Assembly: GCA_019634595.1 (NCBI GenBank)
Contig: JAHCBC010000003.1
Span: 558,001 to 622,000, forward strand
Length of the DNA stretch: 64,000 nt
From: Akkermansiaceae bacterium
Lineage (GTDB): Bacteria; Verrucomicrobiota; Verrucomicrobiia; Verrucomicrobiales; Akkermansiaceae
Reading direction: 5' to 3'
Below the pieces are notes generated by a model that was not told where the DNA came from, did no database searches, and saw nothing but the letters and a program-made list of their open reading frames with translations. A program made the position numbers and the translations under genes. Shown in pieces: positions 19,026 to 29,300 of the stretch (positions are counted from its first letter, which is position 1; every line of letters begins with the position of its first letter).

Positions 19026-21404
19026 ATGACCTTTCCCACTGCTGCCGTTGGGTTGCTGCCGATCCGGAAGCCGGCCACGCCTTGTGGACAATCGGAATCT
19101 CCACCGCCCCGCCATCCCTTTTCTTCTCTTTTCCGTCCTGTCCAGGGGGCGTTCCGATGCGTCACACTGAAATGCAAGTTCCAAACGGCGTTTTCTGTTA
19201 TCTTCAAGAAGTGGATTTTCGTGGCGATCCTGGCCTGGGGGAGTGGCGCCGTTTGCCATGGCCAGGAGGCTCCTTGGAGTGGTCAGCGAGGAACCGTCAC
19301 GATCAAGCAAATTTATCTGCATAATGACATCATGGCAGACAAGGAAAAGAACATCATCAAAACCAGAGCTGATGTTGAATACAATTATGCAAAGAGCGTG
19401 TATTCCCAAATAGGAATATCCCTAAGAAGAGATGGACACATCACATTCATCAGAGTCTCCGAAAATCTGGACGAGGCGAATATATTGGCGTGGAGGGATT
19501 CCCAGAATTTTGGAAGTGTCCTTCCTGTGATTTACGCAAACCAGATTTATCCTTACAATACAGGAGAGACAACGACCCAAGGCAGGGGTCTTTGCGAGTC
19601 CTATAAGGAAATGGGTCGAGAACCCGGCAAGGCAGTCGTATTAATGAACCACCCCGAATCATATTCGCATCACCATCTATTTTATTACTCTTATTATTTC
19701 GAATTCGACGTAACGAATCTCAAATATTATGATATTGAGACGACAGTTGACCAAGATACCTTGGCCCATGAAATCGGTCATATATTGTTGAACGATGCGC
19801 GGTTTTTATCATCAACCGCACCATCAACCGAACACACGAATTCATCCAAAGATTTAATGGCATATGGAAAAATTCGCAGACACCCGAAGTGGCGAGAAGA
19901 GTTTGTGGCCGGAGGAGACAAGAGCATGATCGAATTCCTCCCGATGGCTCAACCCCTTGGCAATGGGGAATATAAATACATCAACCAAGTGGAGGCGATG
20001 TATACCGCATCATCCTACGTGACCGGCAGGACTCCGGGAACCCGTCCCGTGTATCTAGCAGTGGGTATGGATTTCAAGGATCCCGTCTCCGAGAATAGCT
20101 CATGGAAAGGCTCCTATGCCTCTTACTCCGCTTTGCCAACCGGAGAAGTGCGCGTGCTGAAGGCGGGAGAGCGTCTCGATGGTTCGGTGCTGCCGGGAAG
20201 GAGCGAGATCCTGATCAACGGACAGACCCAATCGCTTCCCGCACCATTTGAAGTGTCGGCTTATATGAGGCGCTCCGGCCCATCGAAGATCCAATTGAAC
20301 CACGAATTCGCATTCAGCGGGATTCCGGAAAACTTCACGCAACCAGTCGGAGACAGCATCTTTATGGGGAATTTCACCGAGTATTTCTGGGGAGTTTCAG
20401 GCATCAAAGTCGAGAAAGTGGTTGATGGGAAGCTCCAAGTTTTCCAAGAGAATACCGCGTATCAAGTCCGGGTGCTGGCGTATAACACCCATCAGCTAAC
20501 CCACATGGCTCGCCCCATCTTTCAGGATGGTGCGCCGGTCCGGGTGTTGGTAGAATATGGAATCCCCACAGCCACAGCCCCAACCCGCGGGGACTTCAAC
20601 TCCGACAGTGTGCTCAATCATCAGGATGTGGCCCAGCTCTATACCCGGATGGGACAAGTTTCTCCCGATCACGACCTCAACGGGGACGGGATCGTATCAT
20701 TCGCCGACGTCCTTGAATTGGGCGGGATGATTCCCGGTTTCCTGCTAGGGGATCTCAATTCCGATGGACGTGTGGACGGGGCCGATCTGTCCGCGATGCA
20801 GGCGGCCTGGCAAACCTCCGCCGGCAGGGCGGGCGGGGATATCAATGGGGACGGAACGGTGGACGAATTGGATCTGGCTTTGCTGGCGGAAGACTGGGAC
20901 GGCAGCCCGGAACTGGTTCACGGCGTTCTGCTGGCACGACCGGAGAACATGTCCCCGGTGGCATTTGAAACGGCCCCGGCGACGGCGTGGGAGGTTTCGT
21001 GGAGCGGCCATGCCGGGCGGACGTATCAGGTGGAGACATCCTCCGATCTGGTGGCATGGACGCCGCAAGGAGAGCCGGTGGCGGGAGAAGGCAAACCGTT
21101 GTGGGGTCTCGTGGAAGCGGCTCCGGGCCGATCAGGTTTCATCCGATTGAGAGGAACGTCAGTGGAGGGAACGGAATTTGGCGCGGAGCCGCGGTTTTCC
21201 GCCTCCCGCCTGTCATGGGACGCCGGCGGCCCGGGAGAGATCTTCGGGATCGAGGTCTGGACAGGGGAAGGAGAGCCCGGCGAGAGCGGGGGACAATGGT
21301 TCCTGGGGGGAAGCATGAAGACGGCCACCGGAGGCCGGCAAAGTATTCTGGTGGGGGATGGAGCGAACCACTATCGCATCCTGCGCATCGCCAGCGGTGG
21401 TTGA
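19026..21404 (+). CDS. Secreted metalloprotease-like protein with dockerin repeats
   Basis: 792 codons from the first ATG. The signal peptide sits at about residues 45-78 (KKWIFVAILAWGSGAVCHG), so the true start may be a non-ATG codon near 19168-19220. HEIGH at residues 248-252 is a zinc-protease HExxH site, and a later His plus a DLMAYGK Met-turn-like motif near 271-286 supports a metzincin-type fold. Residues about 521-625 hold dockerin-like calcium repeats (GDFNSDSVLNHQDV, LNGDGIVSFADVLEL, GDLNSDGRVDGADL, GDINGDGTVDELDL). The C-terminus has a beta domain (YQVETSSDLVAWTP) common in verrucomicrobial exported proteins. Nucleotides about 19300-19960 are strikingly AT-rich compared with the flanks, suggesting transfer or domain shuffling. 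Substrate unknown. Confidence 0.7.
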   Translation: MTFPTAAVGLLPIRKPATPCGQSESPPPRHPFSSLFRPVQGAFRCVTLKCKFQTAFSVIFKKWIFVAILAWGSGAVCHGQEAPWSGQRGTVTIKQIYLHNDIMADKEKNIIKTRADVEYNYAKSVYSQIGISLRRDGHITFIRVSENLDEANILAWRDSQNFGSVLPVIYANQIYPYNTGETTTQGRGLCESYKEMGREPGKAVVLMNHPESYSHHHLFYYSYYFEFDVTNLKYYDIETTVDQDTLAHEIGHILLNDARFLSSTAPSTEHTNSSKDLMAYGKIRRHPKWREEFVAGGDKSMIEFLPMAQPLGNGEYKYINQVEAMYTASSYVTGRTPGTRPVYLAVGMDFKDPVSENSSWKGSYASYSALPTGEVRVLKAGERLDGSVLPGRSEILINGQTQSLPAPFEVSAYMRRSGPSKIQLNHEFAFSGIPENFTQPVGDSIFMGNFTEYFWGVSGIKVEKVVDGKLQVFQENTAYQVRVLAYNTHQLTHMARPIFQDGAPVRVLVEYGIPTATAPTRGDFNSDSVLNHQDVAQLYTRMGQVSPDHDLNGDGIVSFADVLELGGMIPGFLLGDLNSDGRVDGADLSAMQAAWQTSAGRAGGDINGDGTVDELDLALLAEDWDGSPELVHGVLLARPENMSPVAFETAPATAWEVSWSGHAGRTYQVETSSDLVAWTPQGEPVAGEGKPLWGLVEAAPGRSGFIRLRGTSVEGTEFGAEPRFSASRLSWDAGGPGEIFGIEVWTGEGEPGESGGQWFLGGSMKTATGGRQSILVGDGANHYRILRIASGG

Positions 21405-21529
21405 ACCCGCTTCACCGGCACATGCGGGAGCCTGTTACCTGTCATCCTGCAACAAATCCGGCAGGCTGGCGCTTGTACTTTCATCCCTGGCATTGACCCC
21501 GGCGCAGGTTCATGCACCCTGCGCCCCCG

Positions 21530-23560
21530 ATGATTTCCGTCCAATCCCTGCGCGTCGAATATGGCGCCCGCGTCCTTTTCAGCGACCTCGGCTTTTCGGT
21601 CCAGCCGCGGGAACGCATCGCCTTCGCCGGGCACAACGGTGCGGGGAAATCGACGCTGATGAAATGCATCGCCGGAATCATCAAACCATCCGGCGGCCAG
21701 ATCAACGCGCCGAAGGGCACCCGCATCGGCTACCTGCCGCAGGAAGGCATCCACGTGAAGGGCATCACCCTGTGGAAGGAAACCGAGTCCGCTTTCAGCG
21801 AGGCGGTGGCGATGAAAGAGAAAATCGAGCGCCTTTCCGCGGAGCTGGAAACGCTCGACCCGCGGTCCTCCCCCTACGGTGACCTGCTGGAGGAAATCGG
21901 CGACCTGGAGATCCGGCTGGACACCATGGACCCGGACCGCATGAAGCCGCGGATCGAGTCCGTGCTGAAGGGCCTGGGTTTCCAGACGAAGGATTTCACC
22001 CGCGACTGCGCCGAGTTCTCCGGCGGCTGGCAGATGCGGATCGCGATGGCGAAGCTGTTCCTCCAGGAGCCGGAAGTGCTGCTGCTGGACGAGCCGACGA
22101 ACCACCTGGACATCGACACCCAGCTCTGGGTGGAGCAGTACCTGATCAACTACCCGGGAGCGATCATGCTGATCTCCCACGACCGCGGCCTGCTCGACAC
22201 GCTCTGCACCCGCACCATCGCCTTCGCCCATGGCCGCGCGGAGGAATACGCGGGCAACTTCTCCTACTTCGAGCGGGAGTCTGTTCTGCGGAAGGAAATC
22301 CAGCTCAAGCAATACACCGCGCAGCAGCGGGAGATCGCGGAAATCCAGCGCTTCATCGACCGGTTCCGCGCCTCCGCCAACAAAGCGACGCTGGTGCAGT
22401 CGCGGGTGAAGATGCTGGCGAAGATCGAGCGCATCCCCGCTCCCGAGCAGGCGGATGCCGTGATGAACTTCCGCTTCCCGCCACCGCCGAACTCCGGCCA
22501 CATGGTGGCGAAGCTGGAAGGGGTCTCGAAGGCCTACGGCCCGCTGCAGATTTTCAGCGGCTATGATTTCGAGATCAACAAGGGCGAGAAGTTCGCCGTG
22601 GTGGGTCCGAACGGCGCGGGCAAGTCCACCTTCTGCCGCCTGATCACCGGGCAGGAAGCACCGGACTCCGGCGAGCATTCCTTCGGCCACAAGGTGGCGA
22701 CGTCCTTCTTCTCCCAGAACCACGCGGACGAGCTGGATCCGGACCGCACCGTGCTGGAGACGGTGGAGGCCGCCGCATCCCGCGAGTCCATGCCCCACGC
22801 GCGGAACCTGCTGGGCTGCTTCCTTTTCCGCGGTGACGATGTCTTCAAGAAAGTCGGCGTCCTTTCCGGTGGCGAACGCTCCCGTGTCGCACTGGTCTGC
22901 ATGCTCCTGCGCCCGGCGAACTTCCTGATCCTCGACGAGCCGACGAACCACCTGGACATGCAGTCGCAGGACGTTCTCAAGCGCGCGCTCGCCGACTATC
23001 CCGGCAGCGTGCTGATCGTTTCCCACAACCGCGACTTCCTCGATCCCGTCGTGACGAAGACGCTGGAGTTCCGCCCCGGCAAGCCGCCGAAGACCTACGT
23101 CGGCAACATCACCTACTACATCGACAAATCCGCCGAGGACAAGGCGCTGGAACTTTCCGCCGCCAAGGCCGGAGCCGCAGCCGCCAAGGCAGCGCCGACC
23201 GTCCTGCCGAAAGTCGAGGCCGCTGCCGCACCCTCGCAACAACCAGCGCCCCAGCCCGGCGTGAACCGCAAGGAACAACGCCGCCAGGAGGCGGAAGCAC
23301 GCGAGCTGCGGTCGAAGGTTCTCAAGCCGCTCGAAACGGAATTCGAGGCGCTGGAGATCAAGATCGCCGAACTGGAAAGCGAACAGGCGAAGCTCACCGA
23401 AAAGCTGTCCGACCCCGCCGTCAGCGGCGACCCGACCGCGTTCCGCAACGCGACCAATGACGTAGCGAAAGTTGGCTCCGCGCTGGAAACCAGCTATTCA
23501 CGCTGGGGTGCGCTGTCCGAGGAAATCGACCGCACGAAAGCCCGCCTCGGCGACGCCTGA
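21530..23560 (+). CDS. ABC-F family ATPase
   Basis: Ribosome-associated ABC-F protein (EttA/Uup/YheS group), soluble, with no membrane domain. Two ATPase modules are present: Walker A GHNGAGKST and signature FSGGWQMRIAMAKLF with LLLDEPTNHLD in the first, GPNGAGKST with LSGGERSRVALVCMLL and ILDEPTNHLD in the second. They are joined by the arm/linker with EIQRFIDRFRASANKATLVQSR. An Ala/Pro-rich stretch (about 545-580) leads to a C-terminal coiled coil (FEALEIKIAELESEQAKLTEKL), as in Uup-like members. The start MISVQSLRV is preferred; an in-frame ATG 18 bp upstream is possible. It ends 6 bp from the convergent sulfatase. Confidence 0.93.
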   Translation: MISVQSLRVEYGARVLFSDLGFSVQPRERIAFAGHNGAGKSTLMKCIAGIIKPSGGQINAPKGTRIGYLPQEGIHVKGITLWKETESAFSEAVAMKEKIERLSAELETLDPRSSPYGDLLEEIGDLEIRLDTMDPDRMKPRIESVLKGLGFQTKDFTRDCAEFSGGWQMRIAMAKLFLQEPEVLLLDEPTNHLDIDTQLWVEQYLINYPGAIMLISHDRGLLDTLCTRTIAFAHGRAEEYAGNFSYFERESVLRKEIQLKQYTAQQREIAEIQRFIDRFRASANKATLVQSRVKMLAKIERIPAPEQADAVMNFRFPPPPNSGHMVAKLEGVSKAYGPLQIFSGYDFEINKGEKFAVVGPNGAGKSTFCRLITGQEAPDSGEHSFGHKVATSFFSQNHADELDPDRTVLETVEAAASRESMPHARNLLGCFLFRGDDVFKKVGVLSGGERSRVALVCMLLRPANFLILDEPTNHLDMQSQDVLKRALADYPGSVLIVSHNRDFLDPVVTKTLEFRPGKPPKTYVGNITYYIDKSAEDKALELSAAKAGAAAAKAAPTVLPKVEAAAAPSQQPAPQPGVNRKEQRRQEAEARELRSKVLKPLETEFEALEIKIAELESEQAKLTEKLSDPAVSGDPTAFRNATNDVAKVGSALETSYSRWGALSEEIDRTKARLGDA

Positions 23561-23566
23561 TCCGGC

Positions 23567-24913
23567 TCACTTCGCCGCTTCACGCAGCTCGCAGAACCGC
23601 TCCCGCATTTCCACGAGCCGTCCGGCATGGGCTGGCTCTTCCGCGAGATCATGCTCTTCGCGGGGATCGTTGGTCAGGTCGAAAAGCTGCTCTTTCCCGA
23701 AATCCGGCCAATGGAAGTACTTCCAGTCCTTCCGCACCAACGCCTGTGACGAGGGGATGAAGTCGGTGTTCCGGATCGTCGCGTGCTCGTAAAAGTATTC
23801 CGAGCGCCACATCACCGGATCTGAAGAAAGGTAGAGCGGCGAGATGTCCCTGCCCTGCATGCCTTCCGGAACCTTCGCCCCGGCGGCGGACAGGATGGTG
23901 GGGGCGAGATCGACATTGAGCGTCAGCGCCTCGTTGGCAATTCCCCGGACCGCCGCCCGCATCCGCGGATCATCGATGATGAGAGGGACACGGATGCTCT
24001 CCTGATAAGGATACCATTTGTCCGCGAGTCCATGCTCGCCGTGAAAAAATCCGTTGTCCGTGGTGAAGATCACCAGCGTCTCCCCGCGCACACCCTGCCG
24101 TTCCAACTCCTCCAGGATGCGGCCGCAGGTGGCGTCCACCTCGGAGGCCATGCGGTAGTAGTTCTTCATCATCCGCTGGTATTTCTCCGGTTTATCGAAC
24201 CGCCAGTGCCAGCGGGCGCGGCCTTCATTTTTTCCGTTCGCGATGAACGGCGGCAGCCTGCGGAAAGATTCCTCCGTCATGTTCGGCGGCACCGGGATCA
24301 CCTGATCCGCATACAGGGCCATGCTCTCTTTCTGCGGCAGGAACTGTTCCGGATTCGCGTCCTCCGCATGCGTGGCGAAGAAGGCGACGGTGAGGCAGAA
24401 TGGCTTGTCCTTCGGCCTGTCCCGCAGGAACTCGAGCGAGTCCTTTTCGTTCTTCGCGGTCACATGGATGTCATTCCCCTGCTCGTCCTTCATCCAGTGC
24501 TTGCCGGAGTAGGCGCGTGCGAAATCAAACCGCTTCGCGGGAAATTTCCCGCAGTGCCATTTCCCCACATGGCCGAGATGATAGCCGCTCTCCCGCAGCA
24601 CTCCGGGAAAGGTCTGTTCCCACGGGGCGCGGAACATCTGGAATGACTCGTTGCCGTGGCGGGACATCCACTGGCCGGTCAGCAGGGTCGCGCGGCTCAC
24701 CCCGCAGATCGCGGTGGTCACGCGGTTCTCCGTGAAGCGCACGCCCTTTGCGGAGAGTGCATCGAGCACCGGTGTTTCCAGCACCGGGTTTCCCGCCACG
24801 CCTAGCGAGTCATGCCGCCAGTCGTCCGCATAGAGCAGGACGATGTTCATCGGCTTCGCCCACGCGGCGGAAACAGTGACCCAACCCAGGCAAAGGACCG
24901 CGGCAAATCTCAT
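23567..24913 (-). CDS. Secreted sulfatase
   Basis: Type I formylglycine sulfatase, 448 residues from [10 protein letters not shown], with a signal peptide ending at AWA. Metal-binding aspartates are in [14 protein letters not shown] (residues 27-38). The formylglycine site is Cys70 in [11 protein letters not shown]; the usual motif is C-x-P/A-S-R, so Val at the third position is unusual. [21 protein letters not shown] carries the late metal/His residues, with [10 protein letters not shown] near the end. It lies 11 bp behind the pectate lyase gene and is probably co-transcribed with it, suggesting joint attack on a sulfated, uronate-containing polysaccharide (inference). Substrate class unknown. 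Confidence 0.9.
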   Translation of the reverse strand: MRFAAVLCLGWVTVSAAWAKPMNIVLLYADDWRHDSLGVAGNPVLETPVLDALSAKGVRFTENRVTTAICGVSRATLLTGQWMSRHGNESFQMFRAPWEQTFPGVLRESGYHLGHVGKWHCGKFPAKRFDFARAYSGKHWMKDEQGNDIHVTAKNEKDSLEFLRDRPKDKPFCLTVAFFATHAEDANPEQFLPQKESMALYADQVIPVPPNMTEESFRRLPPFIANGKNEGRARWHWRFDKPEKYQRMMKNYYRMASEVDATCGRILEELERQGVRGETLVIFTTDNGFFHGEHGLADKWYPYQESIRVPLIIDDPRMRAAVRGIANEALTLNVDLAPTILSAAGAKVPEGMQGRDISPLYLSSDPVMWRSEYFYEHATIRNTDFIPSSQALVRKDWKYFHWPDFGKEQLFDLTNDPREEHDLAEEPAHAGRLVEMRERFCELREAAK

Positions 24914-24924
24914 GCGGCTTCTTT

Positions 24925-26184
24925 CTAAAACTTCGCGAGCCACTCCGCACGGCCATTCTCCGGCACGTCCAGCTTGCGTTCGGCCTGCTTGAGTTCCGGC
25001 CAGCCACCCACATCCTCCTGTGTGTTGGGGATACGTCCGGTGCCTTCCTTCACCTGCCGGATGATCCGTTCATCCACCGGATCCCGGTCCTTTGGCCGGG
25101 CACCCGCGTTCGCCAGCACCGCGTCCTTCACCTCGTTCACGGGGATGATCCGCAGGCCATCGATCTTCACCGGCGCTTCCTTCACGAAGACATCATAGTC
25201 GAGGAGTTTCGCCGCCTCGACACTGCCTTCCGGCACCAGGTTTCCGCTCACGAATATCTGGCTCCCTTCATTGGTCCAGCCGTTCTTCGTGCTCCGGTCG
25301 GAGTAGAAATTCACCACCTTGCTCCTGCCCTTGGTCTCCCTCGCCCGGGTGGGGCTTTCCAGCAGCACGTTCGCCACGGCGGTCAGTTTCGTCGGCAATC
25401 CTTCACCCCCTCCGTAGCTGTGCAACGCGTTGCTGCCGATGTCATACATCACGTTGTTCGCGACGATGGAACTGGTGTTCCCTTTCACCACCGGGTTCCG
25501 GTAGCGGTTGTGGGCAAAGAGATTCCGCAGGATGGTCACGTTCTGCGTATGGTCACCGATGAGCAGGCCCATCGAGTGACCTCCCTTCGGATGCCCCGCC
25601 TTGTCCAGTGCCTCCGCGATGATGCAATCGCTGATGGTGACATCCTTGATCCCCTTGAAATAGGTGGAGATCCCCTCGTCCGTGGACCATGCCACCGAGC
25701 AATGGCGGATCACCACGTTGTACACCGTCGGCTCCGGGAACCGGCCTGCGGGAATCTTGTCCTCGCCCACGAGCTGAATGCCATCCCGGTCCTCCATCGA
25801 TTCCTTGCCCGGCTTGTTGCCCACGCGCATGCGGATGTGTTCCACCACCACATCGTGCGTGCGGATGCGCAGCGTCGCATTGCGGATGGAGATGCCCGGT
25901 GAAGGCGCGGTCTGACCGGCAATGGTCACGAACGGACTATGGATGGAGATGTCCCTTTCAAGGTCGATGTATCCCGCCACCTCGAACACGACGAGACGCG
26001 GTTCCTTCACGTCCTGCAGCGCGTCGCGCAGCGAACCGGGACCGGAATCCGCCAGCGTGGTGACCTTCACCACCTTGCCCTCGAGGCCGCCCTTCGTTTC
26101 CATGCCAAAACCCCGCGGGTCCGCGGTGGCGATGGCAATACCGGGAAGGAAAACCAAGGAGGCGAGCAGGGCGCGGAGTTGCAT
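24925..26184 (-). CDS. Secreted pectate lyase-like parallel beta-helix protein
   Basis: 419 residues with a signal peptide (cut near IAIATA). The family pattern of PL1-like polysaccharide lyases is visible: [11 protein letters not shown] near 47, [24 protein letters not shown], then calcium-site acids and [15 protein letters not shown], and [12 protein letters not shown], the arginine region used as the catalytic base in PL1 enzymes. Regular asparagine-ladder-like coils indicate a right-handed beta-helix. It is the first gene of a two-gene unit with the sulfatase. The roughly 200 bp upstream, shared with the divergent CotH gene, should hold both promoters. The preferred polymer (pectate or another uronan) is not certain. 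Confidence 0.85.
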   Translation of the reverse strand: MQLRALLASLVFLPGIAIATADPRGFGMETKGGLEGKVVKVTTLADSGPGSLRDALQDVKEPRLVVFEVAGYIDLERDISIHSPFVTIAGQTAPSPGISIRNATLRIRTHDVVVEHIRMRVGNKPGKESMEDRDGIQLVGEDKIPAGRFPEPTVYNVVIRHCSVAWSTDEGISTYFKGIKDVTISDCIIAEALDKAGHPKGGHSMGLLIGDHTQNVTILRNLFAHNRYRNPVVKGNTSSIVANNVMYDIGSNALHSYGGGEGLPTKLTAVANVLLESPTRARETKGRSKVVNFYSDRSTKNGWTNEGSQIFVSGNLVPEGSVEAAKLLDYDVFVKEAPVKIDGLRIIPVNEVKDAVLANAGARPKDRDPVDERIIRQVKEGTGRIPNTQEDVGGWPELKQAERKLDVPENGRAEWLAKF

Positions 26185-26385
26185 GATCCGAGAATACCGG
26201 GACTTGCATGCAACCGTATCATCCAGCTTTGAAAAATTTTCCGGGCCGTGGACCGCAGCCTCTTCCTCCCAACGGAACCTCAGCTGCCTGCGGAGACCGG
26301 GAATGTCCGGTCATCTACGGATTGACGAGGTCCGGAAATCCATTTTTCCCTTGATCTGGGAGGCATCAAATCACTACCACGGAGG

Positions 26386-29300
26386 ATGGTAAAAACCCCC
26401 ATTGGCTTCCGCTGCGAAGCCATTTTCCGGGCCATCCTGGCCGGATACCTCATCCTCACCGCAGCCGCCGCTCCGGTGGCGATCCCCTTCATGGAAAATT
26501 TCGATTCGGGGACCAGCCTTTTCAGCGGAAGCTCCCACTGGAACCATGTGGGGGGGAAATACCGCGCCTCGATCTCCGGCGGCAACATCATCGCCCCATC
26601 CTCTGTGGAGGCTCCGCCGATGCCGGAAGGCTTCCGGATGGAGGCCGTCTTTTCCAATTTCAACAGCACCAACAACGACAACTCCTGTGGCTTCGCTTTC
26701 CTGGGGGAGAACGCAGCCTTCAGCGGCAATTCCTCCCCTTACTACCTCGTCGATGTCAAACCGGCGATCAACAAGGTCCGGTTCGTCCAGGTCGCCAACT
26801 CGAACACCTTCTTCATCGACAACGAATCGCTGGCGTTCACCCTCGATGCCCTCCAGCCCTTCCGCATCGCCGTGGAAGGCATGTATGTGGATTCCGTCCT
26901 GCAGGTAACCATCACCGTCACCCAGGGTTCCAAGCAGTCCGTCCACATCCACGACGAAGACATGCCTCTGACCGGTTCCTGGTTCGGCTTCCGCCCGCGC
27001 AGCAGCGGCGGGACGATCACCGTCGATCATGACGACTTCTCGCTCCGCAGGCTCAGCACCGTCCGGTTCACATCCGGACCGTTCGCGTTCGCGCGCACCG
27101 GGCTCCCCTATCAGTCCACCGTCTCGGCAACCACCAGCGGACCGAATCCCATCACCTTCACCCCAGTCGAAATGCCGCCGTGGCTTTCCCTCACGGATCA
27201 TGGCGATGGCACCGCCACCCTCAGCGGCACACCTCCGGCCGGCACTCCGGGTTCCCCCTTGGTCAAACTGCGGGCCGACGATGCCAACGGACCTCCCACC
27301 ACCTGGGAATCCACGATCAAGATGCTCGGTGTCTCCGGCGTCATCATCAGCGAGTTCGTCGCTTCGAACGATGGCACCTTCACCGATGAAGACGGCGACG
27401 ACTCCGACTGGATTGAAATTTTCAACGCCGACCCCTCGCCCGCGGATCTCGGTGGATGGTTTCTCAAGGACGACAAAACCTCATGGGCCATCCCGTCCGG
27501 GACCACGATCCCGCCTTTCGGCCATCTCATCGTGTTCGCTTCGGACAAGAACCGCACAGGCCCGCAATTGCATACGAATTTCAAACTCACTTCGTCCGCC
27601 GGAGGCTACCTGTCCCTCGCCAGACCGGATCATTCGGTCGCCAGCGAATACAGCTCCTATCCCGCCCAGCGCGACGGCGCTTCCTATGGAAAATGGGGCG
27701 ACTACACCTCATCCGGCATCCTGATCCCACAGACTCCGGGAAATGCGAATCCCGCGGGCGGCTTCAACTCCTTCGCCCCCGATCCCGTTTTCTCCGTCCC
27801 CCGCGGGACCTATGATGCGCCGCAAAACGTCACCCTCTCCTGTCCGCTCCCCGGCGGCACCCTTTCCTACACGCTCGACGGCTCGCTCCCCACCGCCACG
27901 ACCGGCACCCTCGTTCCCGCCGCCGATGGATCGACGCCCCCTTCCATCACGTTGAATGTCGGCACCACGTCGGTCATCCGCGCCGTCGTCTTCAAGGAAG
28001 GTTACGTCCCCTCCACGGCCGTCACCCACACCTACCTCTTCCCCAGCGACATCGTCACCCAGTCCACCCCCGCCGGCTGGCCGGCCGGCAGCGTCAACGG
28101 ACAGATCCTCGACTACGAGATGGATCCCCGGATCACCGGTGTCCCCGGCAACGCCGCCCTGATCAACACCGCCCTCCGCAGCCTGCCCAGCTTCTCCATC
28201 GTCACCGACCGCGCGCATCTTTTCAACGCGACCACCGGCATCTACGTGAACGCCTTCGGCCGGGAGCGGGAATGGGAACGCCCCACCTCCATGGAAATGA
28301 TCAACCCGGATGGCAGCAGCGCCTTCCAGATCAACTGCGGCGTCCGCATGCGCGGCGGGGTCAGCCGGGGGGCGACGAATCCGAAACACAGCTTCCACTT
28401 CTACTTTCGCGGTGAATACGGCGCAGGGAAACTCAAATACCCGCTCTTCGGCGACCAGGGGGCGCCGGAGTTCGACCGCATCGATCTCCGCACCACCCAG
28501 GGCAGCCTTTCCTGGCACACCTCGGGTTCCACGAACTCAAGCTACATGCGCGACGAATGGTCCCGCGCCACCCAGGGAGCCATGGGCCATCCCCACGCCC
28601 GCAGCAGCTTCGTCCACCTCTACATCAACGGCCAGTACTGGGGCATCTACGCCACCCAGGAACGTGCGGACGACTTCTTCGCCGCATCCTACCACGGCGG
28701 CGAAAAGGAAGACTATGACATGGTCAAATCCTACACCGTGCCCTCCCACCATGTCGCGGTCGCGGACGGCGACGCCACCGCCTGGAACGCCCTCCACGCC
28801 GCGGCCGTCGCGGGCTTCACCGATGACGCCGCCTACTTCGCCGTCCAGGGATTGGGCCCCGACGGCAAGCCTTCGCCCATCCTCAAGCCGCTCGTCGATA
28901 TCGACAACCTCATCGACTACATGATCCTCAACATGTACGCGAGCAACACGGACGGCCCGGTGAACCCGGGAGACAAAAACGTGCCGAAGAATTTTTTCTG
29001 CATCCGCCCCCGGGACGGTTCGTTCGGCTTCCGTTTCATCGCCCATGACTTCGAGGATACGTTCGGCGGCACCGACGTCACCGGGCACTTCACGACCAAC
29101 GGCCAGCACCCGGTGGCCGGAGCCACGCTCGAGTATTTCAACCCGCGCTGGCTCCATCTCCAGCTCGTCCGCAATCCGAAATACCTCATGCGCTTCGGTG
29201 ACCGCGTGCAGCGCAACCTCTTCGGCGACGGCGCGCTCACCGTTGCCAACGCCACCGCCAGGTGGCAGGAAATGCGCGCCGTCCTCGCCCCCGCCATGAT

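Noticed and set aside
21371..23278. 635-codon minus-strand frame opposite the ABC-F gene
   Set aside because: Shadow frame with low-complexity composition; the plus strand has unambiguous ABC motifs.
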